NCBI GenBank assembly: GCA_033558025.1
Contig: JAUCEF010000005.1
Span: forward strand, 3,968,001 to 4,032,000
DNA: 64,000 nt
Reading direction: 5' to 3'
From: Phytophthora sp. 'mugwort'
Lineage: Eukaryota > Oomycota > Peronosporomycetes > Peronosporales > Peronosporaceae
The position numbers were made by a program, and so were the translations under genes. Below, one piece after another: positions 63,751-64,000 of the stretch (the stretch's first letter is position 1; each line of letters opens with the position of its first letter). A model generated the notes under the pieces. It saw nothing but the letters and a program-made list of their open reading frames with translations, was not told the origin of the DNA and did not search any database.

Positions 63751-64000
63751 ATAAAAGAAGAACGCAACATGCTCTGTGCACGACAACCACGTTAGTCGCA
63801 CCTATTGTCCCTGCAGTGGAAACGACGGCTGCAAGATACAATATTTCTGGTGACCAGACCTTTAGAGTGCTTGGAGACACCAACATTACCCCCACACATG
63901 AATCGGAAGATATGTACACCGGAATGTCTGGTGATGCTGACTTGAAGATGTCAGTTGTCCGCGCGCCGACTGCTCGCGAAATGGCTACATTGGATACGTG
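63751..64000. other. Window end, unassigned
   Basis: Probably the 3' flank of the MULE. An open plus frame from 63655 runs to the window end (115 codons) but overlaps the SWIM finger in another frame. Confidence 0.3.

Noticed and set aside
63655..64000. Open plus frame of 115 codons reaching the window end
   Set aside because: It overlaps, in a different frame, the SWIM finger of the MULE transposase and has no domain.
1..64000. CRISPR arrays, bacterial operons or riboswitches
   Set aside because: No regularly spaced repeats, and the genes have introns and are eukaryotic.

Overview
The window looks like nuclear DNA of an oomycete, most likely Phytophthora or a close relative. It has compact genes with short introns (about 75-85 bp, GT..AG), F-box/SPRY genes, a Crinkler-like (CRN) effector remnant, oomycete-type DDE, MULE and chromodomain Ty3 elements, and a Maverick/Polinton. 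No sequence search was possible; family names rest on motifs recognised by eye.

The left part (about 3.5-26.4 kb) is a gene-rich host block. Its genes are two tandem F-box/SPRY genes (-), one long gene fusing an ArfGAP domain to a full DENN module and an IQ-motif/coiled-coil tail (-), ribosomal protein eL27 (+), an F-box/LRR gene (-), a bis-heme ferric reductase/NOX-type flavocytochrome (+), ribosomal protein eL33 (-), a DHX33-like DEAH helicase (-), COP9 signalosome subunit 7 (-) and the SUMO ligase NSE2 (+). For eL27, NSE2 and the ArfGAP/uDENN part of the fusion gene, exon joins were checked for phase. The first 3.5 kb hold only remnants, including a Tc1/IS630-type transposase scrap and an AT-rich insert inside a coding remnant.

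From about 26.9 kb the window is transposon-rich. After a Harbinger-type transposase fragment comes a decayed Ty3 chromovirus (about 29.4-36.0 kb). That element carries two insertions of mitochondrial DNA: a composite of rRNA fragments at about 30.29-31.02 kb and a 179-bp nad6 fragment at 33525-33703.

The central discovery is a 16,667-bp Maverick/Polinton at 37707-54373. It has about 190-bp terminal inverted repeats and a perfect 6-bp target-site duplication (GGGCAC). It lies inside a two-domain glutathione S-transferase pseudogene, whose N-terminal end is at 54380-54461 and whose remainder is at 36569-37700. The element holds a protein-primed PolB, a retroviral-type integrase (with an internal inversion), a packaging ATPase, an adenain-like protease, major and minor capsid genes, a core-type protein, an S74-chaperone fibre gene, an ExoX-C-like gene and, next to the left repeat, a CRN-like gene. 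Almost every gene carries stops or frameshifts, so this copy is dead.

The right flank resumes with a TauE/SafE-type membrane permease gene (-), then a 1.83-kb pogo/Tc1-type element with matched TIRs and TA duplications, a DDE_Tnp_4 transposase pseudogene and a Mutator-like (MULE) transposase pseudogene that runs close to the window end.
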